A DNA stretch of 55,620 nucleotides, taken from positions 1-55,620 of the forward strand of contig DATGZD010000046.1 of NCBI GenBank assembly GCA_035297385.1. The letters are read 5' to 3'. The notes under the pieces are model-generated. The model saw nothing but the letters and a program-made list of their open reading frames with translations, was not told the origin of the DNA and ran no database searches. Origin of the DNA: UBA11855 sp035297385. GTDB lineage: Archaea > Thermoproteota > Bathyarchaeia > Bathyarchaeales > Bathycorpusculaceae. This document shows, one piece after another, positions 7,557-16,424 of the stretch; within the stretch, counting starts at the first letter, position 1, and each line of letters starts with the position of its first letter. The position numbers and the translations under genes are program-made.

Positions 7557-9116
7557 CTGAAACACAGGGTTGGATTAGCCTATCTACCTGGAGCACTGCC
7601 TTGTTTTGAAGAATTTGGTGATCTCCCGACTGATATTGTCCGTGAAGATGGTATAATTCAAGGCAAGCCCGCTTCCGAAATCCTAGATTTAATGATCATT
7701 CCAGGCGGTAGCCTAGTAGAATCAGGAAGCCTAAAACCTAGCTTGACCCGTGAAATCCTTAGGATGGCAGAGACAGGAAAATTTGTGCTCGGTATCTGTT
7801 CAGGCTTACAGATACTGTCTAAAGCTACAGATATTGGACGTTTAGCAGCTGAACCTATTTTTAGACAAGGTCTCGGGCTGTTGGATGCAGAATTCACACC
7901 TTTAGTATGTACTGATAGAGTTTCAGCAACAATTGTTGGACAAAGTTTCATGACAAACGATATTGGGGCAACAGTTACAGGTTTTCACTGCCATACATAT
8001 GGAAAGCTTGTCGTTCATGATGAATCTAAACCAATTTTAATCTCACATATTCAGCGAGCTAATTATAAGAGTGCACCTCAAGATTTGATTTCTGGCGTTA
8101 CTAACAAAGAAGGCAACATCGTTGGAATCTTAATGCATGCACTCTTGGATAGAAATCCATCTATCATTCAGAGTGTCACTAAATCCTTAGATATTTCACC
8201 AAAAGAACTTGAAACAATTAGACAAATTAATGCGCAACTGAAGAAAGAAATCAAGAGAGAAGTAGGTGTCTCAACCAATGTTAAATCACCTGATGTTGAG
8301 CCAAGGACGAAGCAGGCAAGAATTCTCTTGGTTACTGCAACAGGAAGCGGATCAGGCAAAACTTTTGTAGTAACAGGCGTTGCAGGAGCACTCAAGAAAT
8401 CTGGGCTTAATGTTAGTGTCATAAAAGTGGGGGGTGACATACGAGATCTAGTGCCAGCATTGTACTTGGTGAAGGAACCGATTAGAGATTATTCTTCAAT
8501 AAAGATCGGTGAGAGTGGTTGGACACCCTTCAATCAAGCCTTAAGTGAAGCAAGTCAAAATCATGACTTCATAATTATTGAGGGAGCCATGAATGCATTT
8601 ACTGGTTTGTTTAATGAAAAACCTCAGCATCCAACCTCCACAGTTGAAGTTGCACGAGCACTAAATGTACCCACAATTCTAATCGTCGCTAGCGACAAAG
8701 AAGGTATCGAAGGGGCAGTCGTCAATGCATTCAGCTATACAACACTGATGAAGAAATTGGGCATTAGAGTAAAAGGAGTAATTTTCAACAAAGCAAAAAT
8801 AACTTACTTAAGCGATGAAATGAAAATACTCATCGAACGTGTATTCAGTAACCTTGGTGTTCAAGTGCTTGGTTTTGTCCCAAGAATTGACCTTGAAGGA
8901 CGAGGCATGATTCCTGAGGTTGAAATCAGGTACGAAGATTTTGGAGCAAGAGCTATTGAGACAATTGAAAAATCTGTCAAAATAAAGACGCTTGCTAAGC
9001 AAGCTGAACCCTTAGGAATGACTTCCTTGAATCATGGAGTCTTCCTAGAGACTTTCAAGAGAGTGATAACCGCCGATTCTGAGTTTAAACCGCAACAGAC
9101 GAGTGATGAGAATTGA
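7557..9116 (+). CDS. CobQ/CbiA-like amidotransferase with swapped domain order, probable CTG start
   Basis: The protein has two parts in unusual order. Residues about 1-215 are a class I glutamine amidotransferase domain: nucleophile in LGICSGLQ, histidines in GFHCHTYGKL, and GILMHALLDRNP like the CobQ C-terminus. Residues about 255-450 are a MinD/dethiobiotin-synthetase-type ATPase with P-loop TATGSGSGKT and EGAMNAFTGLF. In CbiA and CbiP the ATPase comes first. It probably amidates a corrinoid or other tetrapyrrole carboxylate, though the substrate is not shown. The first ATG (7692) would delete the conserved VGLAYLPGA strand. No ATG, GTG or TTG lies between it and an in-frame TAG at 7512, so CTG at 7557 after AAGGGGA is proposed (519 residues). 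Confidence 0.82.
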   Translation: MKHRVGLAYLPGALPCFEEFGDLPTDIVREDGIIQGKPASEILDLMIIPGGSLVESGSLKPSLTREILRMAETGKFVLGICSGLQILSKATDIGRLAAEPIFRQGLGLLDAEFTPLVCTDRVSATIVGQSFMTNDIGATVTGFHCHTYGKLVVHDESKPILISHIQRANYKSAPQDLISGVTNKEGNIVGILMHALLDRNPSIIQSVTKSLDISPKELETIRQINAQLKKEIKREVGVSTNVKSPDVEPRTKQARILLVTATGSGSGKTFVVTGVAGALKKSGLNVSVIKVGGDIRDLVPALYLVKEPIRDYSSIKIGESGWTPFNQALSEASQNHDFIIIEGAMNAFTGLFNEKPQHPTSTVEVARALNVPTILIVASDKEGIEGAVVNAFSYTTLMKKLGIRVKGVIFNKAKITYLSDEMKILIERVFSNLGVQVLGFVPRIDLEGRGMIPEVEIRYEDFGARAIETIEKSVKIKTLAKQAEPLGMTSLNHGVFLETFKRVITADSEFKPQQTSDEN

Positions 9117-9778
9117 TAATTGATTTCAAATTTAAAGACAAATATGTGGTGATGGTTGGCGGTGGATCTGAAGCCTTCAGCAAAATAAAGAATTTTCTCG
9201 ATGCAGGCTCAGATATTCTCGTAGTTAGCCGTAACTTTTCGAATGCTATCATAGAATTAAGCGAAAAAAACAAAATTACCCTGCTGAAGTCAGAGATTAG
9301 TAACGCTGAGAATTTTCTAAAGCAGTTGAATCCGAAACCATATTTACTCGCTGTTGCCACTAGCGATCACATGCTTAATGCGAGCCTCGCAAATTACGCA
9401 AAACAACAAGGGCTTATGGTTTATGTGGCAGACAATCCTATAATTAGTGATTTTATTCTTCCTGCTGTGTCAAAAATTGGTGATGTAAGAATCACGATTT
9501 CCACGGGTGGCAGAAGTCCTGCAATGGCGAAGACGTTGCGTGAAAGAATTGAGAGCTTAATAACTCCAGAGGATTTGCTTCATATTGAATTACAAGAATA
9601 CATAAGACAAATCCTAAAACAACAAGTTGCTGAACAAAAGGATAGAAAGCAAATCCTTTATGAAATCCTTGAAGATAAGCGCGTTGCTGAGTTACTGAAG
9701 CAAGAAAAATTAGATGAAGCAAAACAAGAATCGATAATAATTATGGAAAAGTTAAAGGTCAAGAAAGAGCAAGACTAA
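9113..9778 (+). CDS. sirC: Precorrin-2 dehydrogenase (SirC / CysG N-terminal type)
   Basis: This enzyme oxidises precorrin-2 to sirohydrochlorin with NAD, giving the substrate for CbiX. The 221-residue protein has a Rossmann motif VMVGGGSEAFSK around residues 13-24, then VATSDHMLNASLANYAK and VYVADNPIISDFILPA. The segment ITISTGGRSPAMAKTLRERIE is characteristic of the family. It starts with TTG and overlaps the previous stop codon by four bases. It lacks the chelatase histidine that I could confidently assign, which fits a separate cobalt chelatase elsewhere in the island. Confidence 0.9.
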   Translation: MIIDFKFKDKYVVMVGGGSEAFSKIKNFLDAGSDILVVSRNFSNAIIELSEKNKITLLKSEISNAENFLKQLNPKPYLLAVATSDHMLNASLANYAKQQGLMVYVADNPIISDFILPAVSKIGDVRITISTGGRSPAMAKTLRERIESLITPEDLLHIELQEYIRQILKQQVAEQKDRKQILYEILEDKRVAELLKQEKLDEAKQESIIIMEKLKVKKEQD

Positions 9779-9791
9779 AGAGGGAACAATA

Positions 9792-10772
9792 TTGGCATAT
9801 CCAACAGTGAGATTGCGCAGACTTAGAAGAACACCAGCCCTCCGAAATCTAATACATAACGTAGACCTGCGAGCAAGTGATCTGATTTGTCCGATCTTCG
9901 TGGATGAAAACCTTGAAGAACCTGCTCAAATTGAATCTATGCCTGGATATAATCGTCTACCTCTTTCTAAAATTAACGATGAAGCTAGACACATTTTGGA
10001 GCAGGGCGTTAAAGCTGTATTACTTTTTGGTTTGCCAAAAGCAAAAGATGACAAGGGTTCACAAGCTTATGCTCCTGACGGTATAATTCAAAAAGCCATT
10101 GCCAAATTAAAGAAAGAATTTGGTGACGAACTTGTTGTCATGACTGACGTTTGTCTGTGCGAGTATACCTCAACTGGTCATTGCGGGATTATTAAAAATG
10201 ACGAAATCATGAATGATACAACATTGGAGATTCTGCAGAAAGTTGTAATCAGTCATGCTCAAGCAGGAGTCGATATCGTTGCACCTTCGGGTATGATGGA
10301 TGGACAAGTCACAGCTATACGTGAAGCCTTAGACAATAATGGTTTTGACCAAACGGCAATTATGGCTTATTCAGCAAAGTATGCATCATGCTTCTATGGA
10401 CCTTTTCGAGATGCCGCTGAGTGTGCACCTCAATTTGGGGACAGAAAAAGTTACCAAATGGGCTTCGGAAACACATCAGAAGCTTTACGTGAGATTGAGC
10501 TAGACGTCAATGAGGGTGCAGACATAATTATGATTAAACCAGCGTTAGCCTACCTAGACATTATTCGAGCTGCACGCACAGAATTCAAGCTGCCTGTCGC
10601 TGCGTATAATGTGAGTGGTGAGTATTCGATGGTGAAAGCAGCAGCTCAAAACGGATGGATAGATGAAAAAGCAGCTGCATTAGAAATTTTAACAGCGATT
10701 AAACGAGCTGGAGCTGACCTTATTATAACTTATTTCGCCAAGGATATTGGGACATGGCTCAAAGAAACATAA
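9792..10772 (+). CDS. hemB: Porphobilinogen synthase (delta-aminolevulinate dehydratase) HemB
   Basis: HemB condenses two 5-aminolevulinate molecules to porphobilinogen. The 326-residue protein has the three zinc-ligand cysteines C121, C123 and C131 in DVCLCEYTSTGHCG. The Schiff-base lysines are K196 (in YSAKYASCFYGPF) and K249 (in MIKPALAYLD). It belongs to the zinc-dependent type because the cysteine triad is complete. Translation starts at TTG just after an AGAGGGA ribosome-binding sequence. It sits 13 bases after sirC and 16 bases before hemC. Confidence 0.95.
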   Translation: MAYPTVRLRRLRRTPALRNLIHNVDLRASDLICPIFVDENLEEPAQIESMPGYNRLPLSKINDEARHILEQGVKAVLLFGLPKAKDDKGSQAYAPDGIIQKAIAKLKKEFGDELVVMTDVCLCEYTSTGHCGIIKNDEIMNDTTLEILQKVVISHAQAGVDIVAPSGMMDGQVTAIREALDNNGFDQTAIMAYSAKYASCFYGPFRDAAECAPQFGDRKSYQMGFGNTSEALREIELDVNEGADIIMIKPALAYLDIIRAARTEFKLPVAAYNVSGEYSMVKAAAQNGWIDEKAAALEILTAIKRAGADLIITYFAKDIGTWLKET

Positions 10773-10788
10773 ACAGGATACTTGAAAC

Positions 10789-11721
10789 ATGAAATTAATT
10801 GTGGGCTCAAGGGGCAGTAAACTTGCCTTAATACAGACAAACACTGTTTTGGATAGCGTGAAAGCAATCCATCCAGAGACTGAATTTGAGGTTAAAGTCA
10901 TTAAAACTCTTGGTGACGAGGACGCTAAACATGCGTTGTTCACGATTGACAGGCGAGGCATTTTTGAGAAAGAACTTGGTATAGCTATAGCTAATAACGA
11001 AATTGATCTTGCTGTTCATAGTCTTAAAGATGTGCCAACTGAGGAGTCGCCAGATAACATAATTGCAGCAATTCCAAAACGTGGTTCGCCTCATGATGTG
11101 TTAATCTCAAAAAATCGTGTGCCGCTGGAAGCTTTTCCCAAATGTGGCATTGTAGGCACGGGGAGCTTGAGACGTTTAGCGGAAGTTAAACATCTTCGTC
11201 CAGATCTACAAATTAAAGCCATAAGGGGCAACGTGGATACGAGAATTCGAAAAGTAAACGATGGTGAATTTGATGGCGTTATCGTGGCTGAAGCAGGTCT
11301 GGAACGCATGGGCATAAGCCAGTTAATCGCTGAACGTTTCTCGTTTGATAGGTTTACTCCTGCAGCAGGGCAAGGTGCTTTAGCTGTGACAGCAAAAAAA
11401 GATAATCAAAAAGTTATAGATCTCCTGAAATCTATCGATGATCCATATACTAGAGCTGAAGTCACAGCTGAACGCAGTTTAGTGTTGGCACTAGAAGGAG
11501 GTTGTCGTGTTCCTATCGGAACGATTGGTGAGGCAAACGAGGATGGTTTATCCTTGTATGCTTGCATGTTCTCATTGGATGGAGTCGAAAAAATCTCTAC
11601 AAGAATAAAGGGTACACTTGCCGAAGATGAAAGATTAGGCAAACAAGCTGCTCAAGATTTGTTGAGTCAAGGCGCCAAAGAGTTTGAAGCAGCATGGAGA
11701 GAGAAGTATGGTCCATGGTAA
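10789..11721 (+). CDS. hemC: Hydroxymethylbilane synthase (porphobilinogen deaminase) HemC
   Basis: HemC polymerises four porphobilinogens into hydroxymethylbilane. The 310-residue protein has GSRGSKLAL at the N-terminus, the catalytic aspartate D81 in HSLKDVPTE, the RRLAEVKHLRPDL segment and the dipyrromethane-cofactor cysteine C239 in EGGCRVPIG. Length and motif order are normal. It overlaps the start of cobA by 14 bases, so the operon order hemB-hemC-cobA-hemD is tightly packed. Confidence 0.95.
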   Translation: MKLIVGSRGSKLALIQTNTVLDSVKAIHPETEFEVKVIKTLGDEDAKHALFTIDRRGIFEKELGIAIANNEIDLAVHSLKDVPTEESPDNIIAAIPKRGSPHDVLISKNRVPLEAFPKCGIVGTGSLRRLAEVKHLRPDLQIKAIRGNVDTRIRKVNDGEFDGVIVAEAGLERMGISQLIAERFSFDRFTPAAGQGALAVTAKKDNQKVIDLLKSIDDPYTRAEVTAERSLVLALEGGCRVPIGTIGEANEDGLSLYACMFSLDGVEKISTRIKGTLAEDERLGKQAAQDLLSQGAKEFEAAWREKYGPW

Positions 11722-12463
11722 AGTGTACCTTGTGGGTGCTGGACCAGGCAACCCCAAACTATTGACGTTACGTGCTGCTGAGCTCCTGGAAAAAGCTGAT
11801 ATCGTAATTTACGACAGATTGGTTGGTCCATCAATTCTTAAGTTGGCTCCAAAAACGGCCAGAAAAATCTATGTGGGAAAATGTTCAGGAAAGCATGAAA
11901 TTCCACAAGACAAAATTAATGAACTTATTGTCAACGCTGCCAATGAGGGTAAAGTAATTGTGAGATTGAAGGGTGGTGACCCGTTCCTCTTTGGAAGAGG
12001 CGGAGAAGAAGCCGAAATCCTTGTTAAAAACAGGATCGCCTTTGAGATGGTGCCGGGTGTGACTTCTGCTATAGCAACACCAGAATATGCTGGAATTCCT
12101 CTGACGCATAGGGACTATGCATCGGCAGTAGCTATTGTTACGGGTCATAGGGCAGGCGATGCAGGTAAGGCCATAAAATGGGATAAACTCTCCTCAGCAG
12201 TTGATACGATTGTTGTATTGATGGGAATAGAGTCACTTGAAGGTATTGTCAAGAGACTTATTGACGGAGGCTTAGATCCGAATAAACCCGTCGCCATTGT
12301 TGAACAAGGAACAACAAAATCCCAACGAACTATAATTGGAAAGTTAAACACAATAGTAGAAGAAGCTACGAAGAGTAATGTGAAACCACCCGCTGTCATC
12401 ATAGTCGGCGAAGTTGCTGAGTTAGGAAGGAAACTTGCATGGTTCAAGAGAACTGCCCACTAA
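11708..12463 (+). CDS. cobA: Uroporphyrinogen-III C-methyltransferase (SUMT)
   Basis: SUMT methylates uroporphyrinogen III at C2 and C7 to form precorrin-2, the branch point to siroheme and cobalamin. The protein shows the tetrapyrrole methylase loop VGAGPGNPKLLT near its start. Further motifs are IVYDRLV-like VIYDRLVGPSIL, RLKGGDPFLFGRGGEEAE and VPGVTSAIATPEYAGIPLTHR. I chose the ATG at 11708 (251 residues) because it is directly ahead of the conserved first strand. An in-frame TTG at 11684 would add eight residues. It overlaps hemC upstream and hemD downstream. Confidence 0.95.
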   Translation: MVHGKVYLVGAGPGNPKLLTLRAAELLEKADIVIYDRLVGPSILKLAPKTARKIYVGKCSGKHEIPQDKINELIVNAANEGKVIVRLKGGDPFLFGRGGEEAEILVKNRIAFEMVPGVTSAIATPEYAGIPLTHRDYASAVAIVTGHRAGDAGKAIKWDKLSSAVDTIVVLMGIESLEGIVKRLIDGGLDPNKPVAIVEQGTTKSQRTIIGKLNTIVEEATKSNVKPPAVIIVGEVAELGRKLAWFKRTAH

Positions 12464-13278
12464 AAGGCAGAGTTATAGTTGTCACGCGACCTCGAGAACA
12501 AGCTGCAGAAACAGTTAAGGCAATCGAAGCGTTAGGTGGAGAAGCTTACTCTTTCCCAACGGTTGAGATTACCAGATCAACTGATATATCAATTGTGAAA
12601 CCTTTTCTTGAAGCTTTAGCCAATAACAATGTGGATTACGTTATTCTAATGAGCGTTAACGGCGTGCATAATCTCCTCGATATCATTGAGAATCTTGGCG
12701 TAATAGATGAGTTTAAGAAAAACTTGAAAAACACAGTAATGATGGCTGTTGGCTCAAAGACTGCACAAGAATTGGAGAAAAACGGGATTCACGTAGATTT
12801 GATTCCAGAAAAATATACGTCAGACGGAATCATGCAGTGTCTACAGCAACGTCATGTTAAGGATAAAACGATTTTTATTCCAAGGACAAGTGAAGCGCCG
12901 CCTGAACTAACAGAGCAACTTCGAAAAATGGGAAATCACGTAGAAGAGATATACGTTTACAAATCTCAACTACCCTGCAACAGAAGCTTAACAGAAGAAT
13001 TCGTCAAATACTTAAAGAACCGGAGAGTTCACGCGATCCTTTTCACTAGTGCACTTGGAGTTAAGAACTTTTTTGAAATTCTTAAACAAATCCTTTCAGA
13101 GAAAGAATTGAAGAACCTCATCAAAGAAAGAACGGCTATAGTTGCGATTGGCCCTACAACTGCAAAGAGCCTTATAGGGTTCGACATTAAAGTTGATGTG
13201 ATGCCTGAGAAACATACTCTTGATGAAGCATTAGATGCATTAGTCAATTATTGGGCATCTACTCAAGTTTCCTTTTGA
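12439..13278 (+). CDS. hemD: Uroporphyrinogen-III synthase HemD
   Basis: HemD cyclises hydroxymethylbilane with inversion of ring D. The 279-residue product has the weakly conserved but recognisable layout of the family: VVTRPREQA near the N-terminus, SVNGVHNLLD around residue 73, AVGSKTAQEL around 97, FTSALGVKNFFE around 200 and VAIGPTTAKSL around 236. It starts with ATG inside the end of cobA. It closes the plus-strand operon, which carries all steps from aminolevulinate to precorrin-2 and sirohydrochlorin. Confidence 0.9.
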   Translation: MVQENCPLKGRVIVVTRPREQAAETVKAIEALGGEAYSFPTVEITRSTDISIVKPFLEALANNNVDYVILMSVNGVHNLLDIIENLGVIDEFKKNLKNTVMMAVGSKTAQELEKNGIHVDLIPEKYTSDGIMQCLQQRHVKDKTIFIPRTSEAPPELTEQLRKMGNHVEEIYVYKSQLPCNRSLTEEFVKYLKNRRVHAILFTSALGVKNFFEILKQILSEKELKNLIKERTAIVAIGPTTAKSLIGFDIKVDVMPEKHTLDEALDALVNYWASTQVSF

Positions 13279-13445
13279 ACGTTTCATCAGGTACAGTTTA
13301 AAATTTTTGCTCAACGTAGTTCTTGTGTTTCTCTTCATGTGTAATATACATGGTATATGATACTGCACATTATACACAATTTGTTTTGATGTATGTTTAC
13401 GTGTGGATAAGAACGCAGGTTCAAGAGGGGTTAAAGGTCGTGTGG

Positions 13446-13463
13446 GCACTAAATTCTTAGTGC
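13446..13463. terminator. Perfect hairpin in the hemD / zinc-finger intergenic region
   Basis: GCACTAA and TTAGTGC pair perfectly around the four-base loop ATTC. The hairpin lies between the ends of two convergent genes, hemD and the small zinc-finger gene, so a role in 3'-end formation is the simplest guess. No long T-run follows directly. Confidence 0.35.
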
Positions 13464-13513
13464 TATACTGCTAGGAATATCTTCATTTTGTTCTAATTGT
13501 CATTGCATCTTCT

Positions 13514-13816
13514 TTATTTATTGTTTTTCCTCTTGCTTTTGTTAGATCTCTTTGTTGATTTTGTGACTTTATGCTGTGATTCCATATGCATATCCAGTTC
13601 AATTTTACTGTTAAAGATTTTGCCACATATTTTACATTTAATTTGTGCTCTTGTACCTTGCGTGTCTTCTTGTGTTTGCGCATTTGATGCTGATGTTGGT
13701 GGAGGTATTCCTGGTTGAGGAAAAGATTGCGGTGGTGATGTGGGAGTTACTTCTTCTGGTCCACCTGGATGTTCGCCTGGTGGATGCTTCTCATATGGTG
13801 TTTCAGGCTCACTCAT
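13514..13816 (-). CDS. Small C2H2 zinc-finger protein
   Basis: The 100-residue protein has a low-complexity proline-, glutamate- and serine-rich first half (PPGEHPGGPEEV, SPPQSFPQPGIPPPT). A single classical zinc finger follows, with spacing C-x2-C-x12-H-x4-H in CKICGKIFNSKIELDMHMESQH, then a lysine-rich tail. I chose the ATG at 13816 because it begins the proline-rich domain; the longer frame up to 13882 has no support. Single-finger proteins of this kind occur in archaea and may bind nucleic acid or protein; the target is not known. It is convergent with hemD. Confidence 0.7.
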   Translation of the reverse strand: MSEPETPYEKHPPGEHPGGPEEVTPTSPPQSFPQPGIPPPTSASNAQTQEDTQGTRAQIKCKICGKIFNSKIELDMHMESQHKVTKSTKRSNKSKRKNNK

Positions 13817-14141
13817 AATGATTCCCAAATGTATATGATTCTTTAGAGGTATCTTAAATGTTTGTGATTGTAAAGCAACCACAACAATTATCCTAAGCTA
13901 AAGAAGGATACATAAATTTTGATCATTACTGATCAGTATATGCTTTGGTAATAGTTGTCTCATTTTGCGATCACAAAAACCAAATGACTACATAATTTCT
14001 TGATAAGATATTCCGCTTTATAGCATACTAAGCAATCAGGTTTAAACATGTCTATTTGAGTTTTAGACCTACATAGAAATCACTTTCATACGTTGGTCCC
14101 TCCTTGGATGACTTAGTAAAAACTCTTAACATTGTACCTTA
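13817..14141. other. Intergenic region with promoter-like elements
   Basis: No gene is evident. A TATA-like ACATTTAAG at about 13852-13860 fits the zinc-finger gene on the minus strand. Further right, TGATCA occurs twice (13920-13925 and 13930-13935) four bases apart, a possible operator. I see nothing else convincing. Confidence 0.4.
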
Positions 14142-14170
14142 GGTTGGATGAACCAACCAAACGTTTATAT
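14142..14170 (+). promoter_or_regulatory. Hairpin and TATA box upstream of the cobD-like gene
   Basis: GGTTGG (14142-14147) and CCAACC (14153-14158) form an inverted repeat around ATGAA. The archaeal TATA box TTTATAT is at 14164-14170. Transcription would start near 14193, leaving a short leader to the TTG start at 14224. The inverted repeat sits in the position of a BRE-adjacent operator. Confidence 0.55.
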
Positions 14171-14223
14171 GAACCTAACCAAGAATCGGTCTGCTTGAAA
14201 CCGATAGAGGTTAGTGGACAGGC

Positions 14224-15348
14224 TTGAAATCAGCATCAATATTGGCACGTGATGATGTTAAATGGCTTGCGCCTTGTATTCACGGAGGAGAAGTCTGGGA
14301 TATCGCCAATGCTGCTGGTATAAGAGTACAGGATTTGGTGGATTTTAGTTCAAGCATTAACCCCTTAGGGCCTTCGCCACTTGCACTTAAGGCAATTACG
14401 GATGACTTCCCTAACCTATCACTTTATCCAGATTCTAACTCAACTGGCTTACGCAAAGCTATCGCAAAACATTTTGGAAACATCAGCGAGGATAACATCA
14501 TTATAGGGAACGGTTCTACGGAGCTCATCTACTTATTTGCTGAAGTTTTCCTTAACAAGGGTGACACTGCACTTGTTGTAGCTCCATCTTTTGGCGAGTA
14601 TGCCTGTGCCATCACTAAGAATGGTGGCAAAGCCAAGTATATCAATGTGAACCAAGATTTTCAAATCGATTCAAAGACTTTTAACCAAGAAATGCAGGAT
14701 GCAAAGGCCATTTTTTTGTGTAATCCTAACAATCCTACAAGTATGCTCATTCCGGATGAACCACTCAGAGAGATAGTTGAAACAGCGCTTAAAAGAGAAA
14801 TCTTAGTTTTTCTTGATGAAGACTTCATAGAATTCGTTGAAGGTTCAAAACGCCATTCTCTAGTGGGTTTCATAGGAAAGTATCCTAATGTTTTCGTGTT
14901 ACGCACTTTCACGAAATTCTATGGATTAACAGGCTTAAGAGTTGGATATGGAATCGCAGATAAGAAAACCATCGATGTTTTTTTTAGGGCTAAGATGCCC
15001 TGGAACGTGAATAGTTTAGCTCAAGCAGCAGCAATCGCTTCGCTAACCGACAGTGAGCACTCACGAAGCAGTTTAAAAATTGTTAAGGTTGAGAAAGAAT
15101 TCTTGACTAGCGAATTAACCAAAATCAAAGGTTTCAAGGTTTTTCCTGCTGATACAAACTTCATCTTTATTGATATCAGAGACTCTGGATTCTCTGCTGC
15201 ACAATTACGAGAGAGAATGATTGCACAAGGTATACTTTTGCGAGATTGCAGTTCCTTCGCTGGACTCGATGGCCACTATGTTCGAATTGCCGTCAGGATA
15301 CACGAAGATAATGAAAGACTTTTGAATGCATTGAAAGAGGTTTTATAG
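14224..15348 (+). CDS. cobD: Threonine-phosphate decarboxylase-like PLP enzyme (CobD/CobC family)
   Basis: This fold-type I PLP enzyme resembles histidinol-phosphate aminotransferase. The N-terminal HGGEVWDIA, followed by DFSSSINPLGPSP, marks the L-threonine-O-3-phosphate decarboxylase branch that makes aminopropanol phosphate for the cobalamin lower arm. The PLP lysine lies in RTFTKFYGLTGLRVGYG (about residues 236-252), and NPNNPT is present around 161-166. Length is 374 residues and the start is TTG. The neighbouring cbiB uses the product, supporting the assignment. Distinguishing it from a histidinol-phosphate aminotransferase rests on the HGG motif and context. Confidence 0.88.
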   Translation: MKSASILARDDVKWLAPCIHGGEVWDIANAAGIRVQDLVDFSSSINPLGPSPLALKAITDDFPNLSLYPDSNSTGLRKAIAKHFGNISEDNIIIGNGSTELIYLFAEVFLNKGDTALVVAPSFGEYACAITKNGGKAKYINVNQDFQIDSKTFNQEMQDAKAIFLCNPNNPTSMLIPDEPLREIVETALKREILVFLDEDFIEFVEGSKRHSLVGFIGKYPNVFVLRTFTKFYGLTGLRVGYGIADKKTIDVFFRAKMPWNVNSLAQAAAIASLTDSEHSRSSLKIVKVEKEFLTSELTKIKGFKVFPADTNFIFIDIRDSGFSAAQLRERMIAQGILLRDCSSFAGLDGHYVRIAVRIHEDNERLLNALKEVL

Positions 15349-15423
15349 CTTGCCGGTTAGGATTGACAATATCCCATTTTCGTCTTGTTTGCTCTTTGAA
15401 ACGGTCGAGTTTGACTATACCTC

Positions 15424-16404
15424 ATGTCCTTAACGGATTTTTCCTTCCTCATCGATTCACTACTAATCATCCTAATCGCCTTTTTAATTGATGCTATTTT
15501 TGGTGAAGTTCCCGACAGGCTTCACCCAACAGTTTGGATGGGTAAAGTAATATCCTTCTTTAAACCGAGGATTCGGAACTCACATCTAACTTATGAAAAA
15601 CTAAATGGTATATTGCTTGCTTTGTTAATGGTGATTCTTTTTGCTATTCCCTCTTACTTTACAGTCTTCTTGGTAAGGCAATTCCTAGGAGAGATTCCGT
15701 ATGTTATTGTTGCAGCGATTCTATTGAAGATGACTTTTGCCAGAAAATGCATGGGTCAATACACACTGCCTATAGCACAATCAATTGAAAAAAATGATCT
15801 GGAAGGAGCAAAACGATGGTTACATTATATCGTGAGACGTGATCCTGCAACTCTAAGCGAACATCACATAATCTCTGCAGCCGTTGAATCTATTGCTGAA
15901 AGCACTACTGATGGAATAACATCGCCCTTCTTCTATTTTGCAATTTTCGGAATTCCAGGCGCCTTTGCTTACAGAGTCATAAACACTTTGGATTCTATGG
16001 TTGGATACAAGGATGAAGCGAACAGGAATATTGGTTGGTTCTCAGCAAACCTGGACACGATAGCCAACTATATTCCTACTCGACTAACAGCCTTGTTGAT
16101 GGTTATCTCAGCTCTATTCTTACATGAAAATTGGAGAGAATCATGGCGAATCATCCAGAGAGATAGACACAAAATGTCTAGTATTAATGCGGGATGGACT
16201 ATTGCTGCAATGGCTGGAGCGGTAAGCACACAATTGGAGAAGCCCGGTTTCTATTCCATAGGGGACTCTGATGAATTAACTTCTATGCATATTCGACGAG
16301 CTTTACGCATAATGAACATTACGGTTGTCTTATTTGTTATCTTCATCGTTTTGCCTATCCTACTTCTGGAATCTATCCTATTCATAGTGGTTGCTTGTAC
16401 TTAA
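15424..16404 (+). CDS. cbiB: Adenosylcobinamide-phosphate synthase CbiB
   Basis: CbiB is an integral membrane enzyme that joins adenosylcobyric acid to aminopropanol (phosphate). The 326-residue protein has the family motif DAIFGEVPDRLHPTVWMG at about residues 24-41. Other family segments are AESTTDGITSPFFYF and NTLDSMVGYKDEANRNIGW. Several hydrophobic segments are visible, including a strongly hydrophobic C-terminus. It follows the cobD-like gene by 75 bases and is likely part of its transcript. Confidence 0.93.
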   Translation: MSLTDFSFLIDSLLIILIAFLIDAIFGEVPDRLHPTVWMGKVISFFKPRIRNSHLTYEKLNGILLALLMVILFAIPSYFTVFLVRQFLGEIPYVIVAAILLKMTFARKCMGQYTLPIAQSIEKNDLEGAKRWLHYIVRRDPATLSEHHIISAAVESIAESTTDGITSPFFYFAIFGIPGAFAYRVINTLDSMVGYKDEANRNIGWFSANLDTIANYIPTRLTALLMVISALFLHENWRESWRIIQRDRHKMSSINAGWTIAAMAGAVSTQLEKPGFYSIGDSDELTSMHIRRALRIMNITVVLFVIFIVLPILLLESILFIVVACT

Positions 16405-16424
16405 TCAAAAATGATCATCTAAAA

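Noticed and set aside
14100..14223. Cobalamin riboswitch ahead of the cobD-like gene
   Set aside because: Only a short inverted repeat and TATA box are visible. The predicted leader of about 30 bases is far too short for a B12 riboswitch and no B12-box-like sequence is seen.
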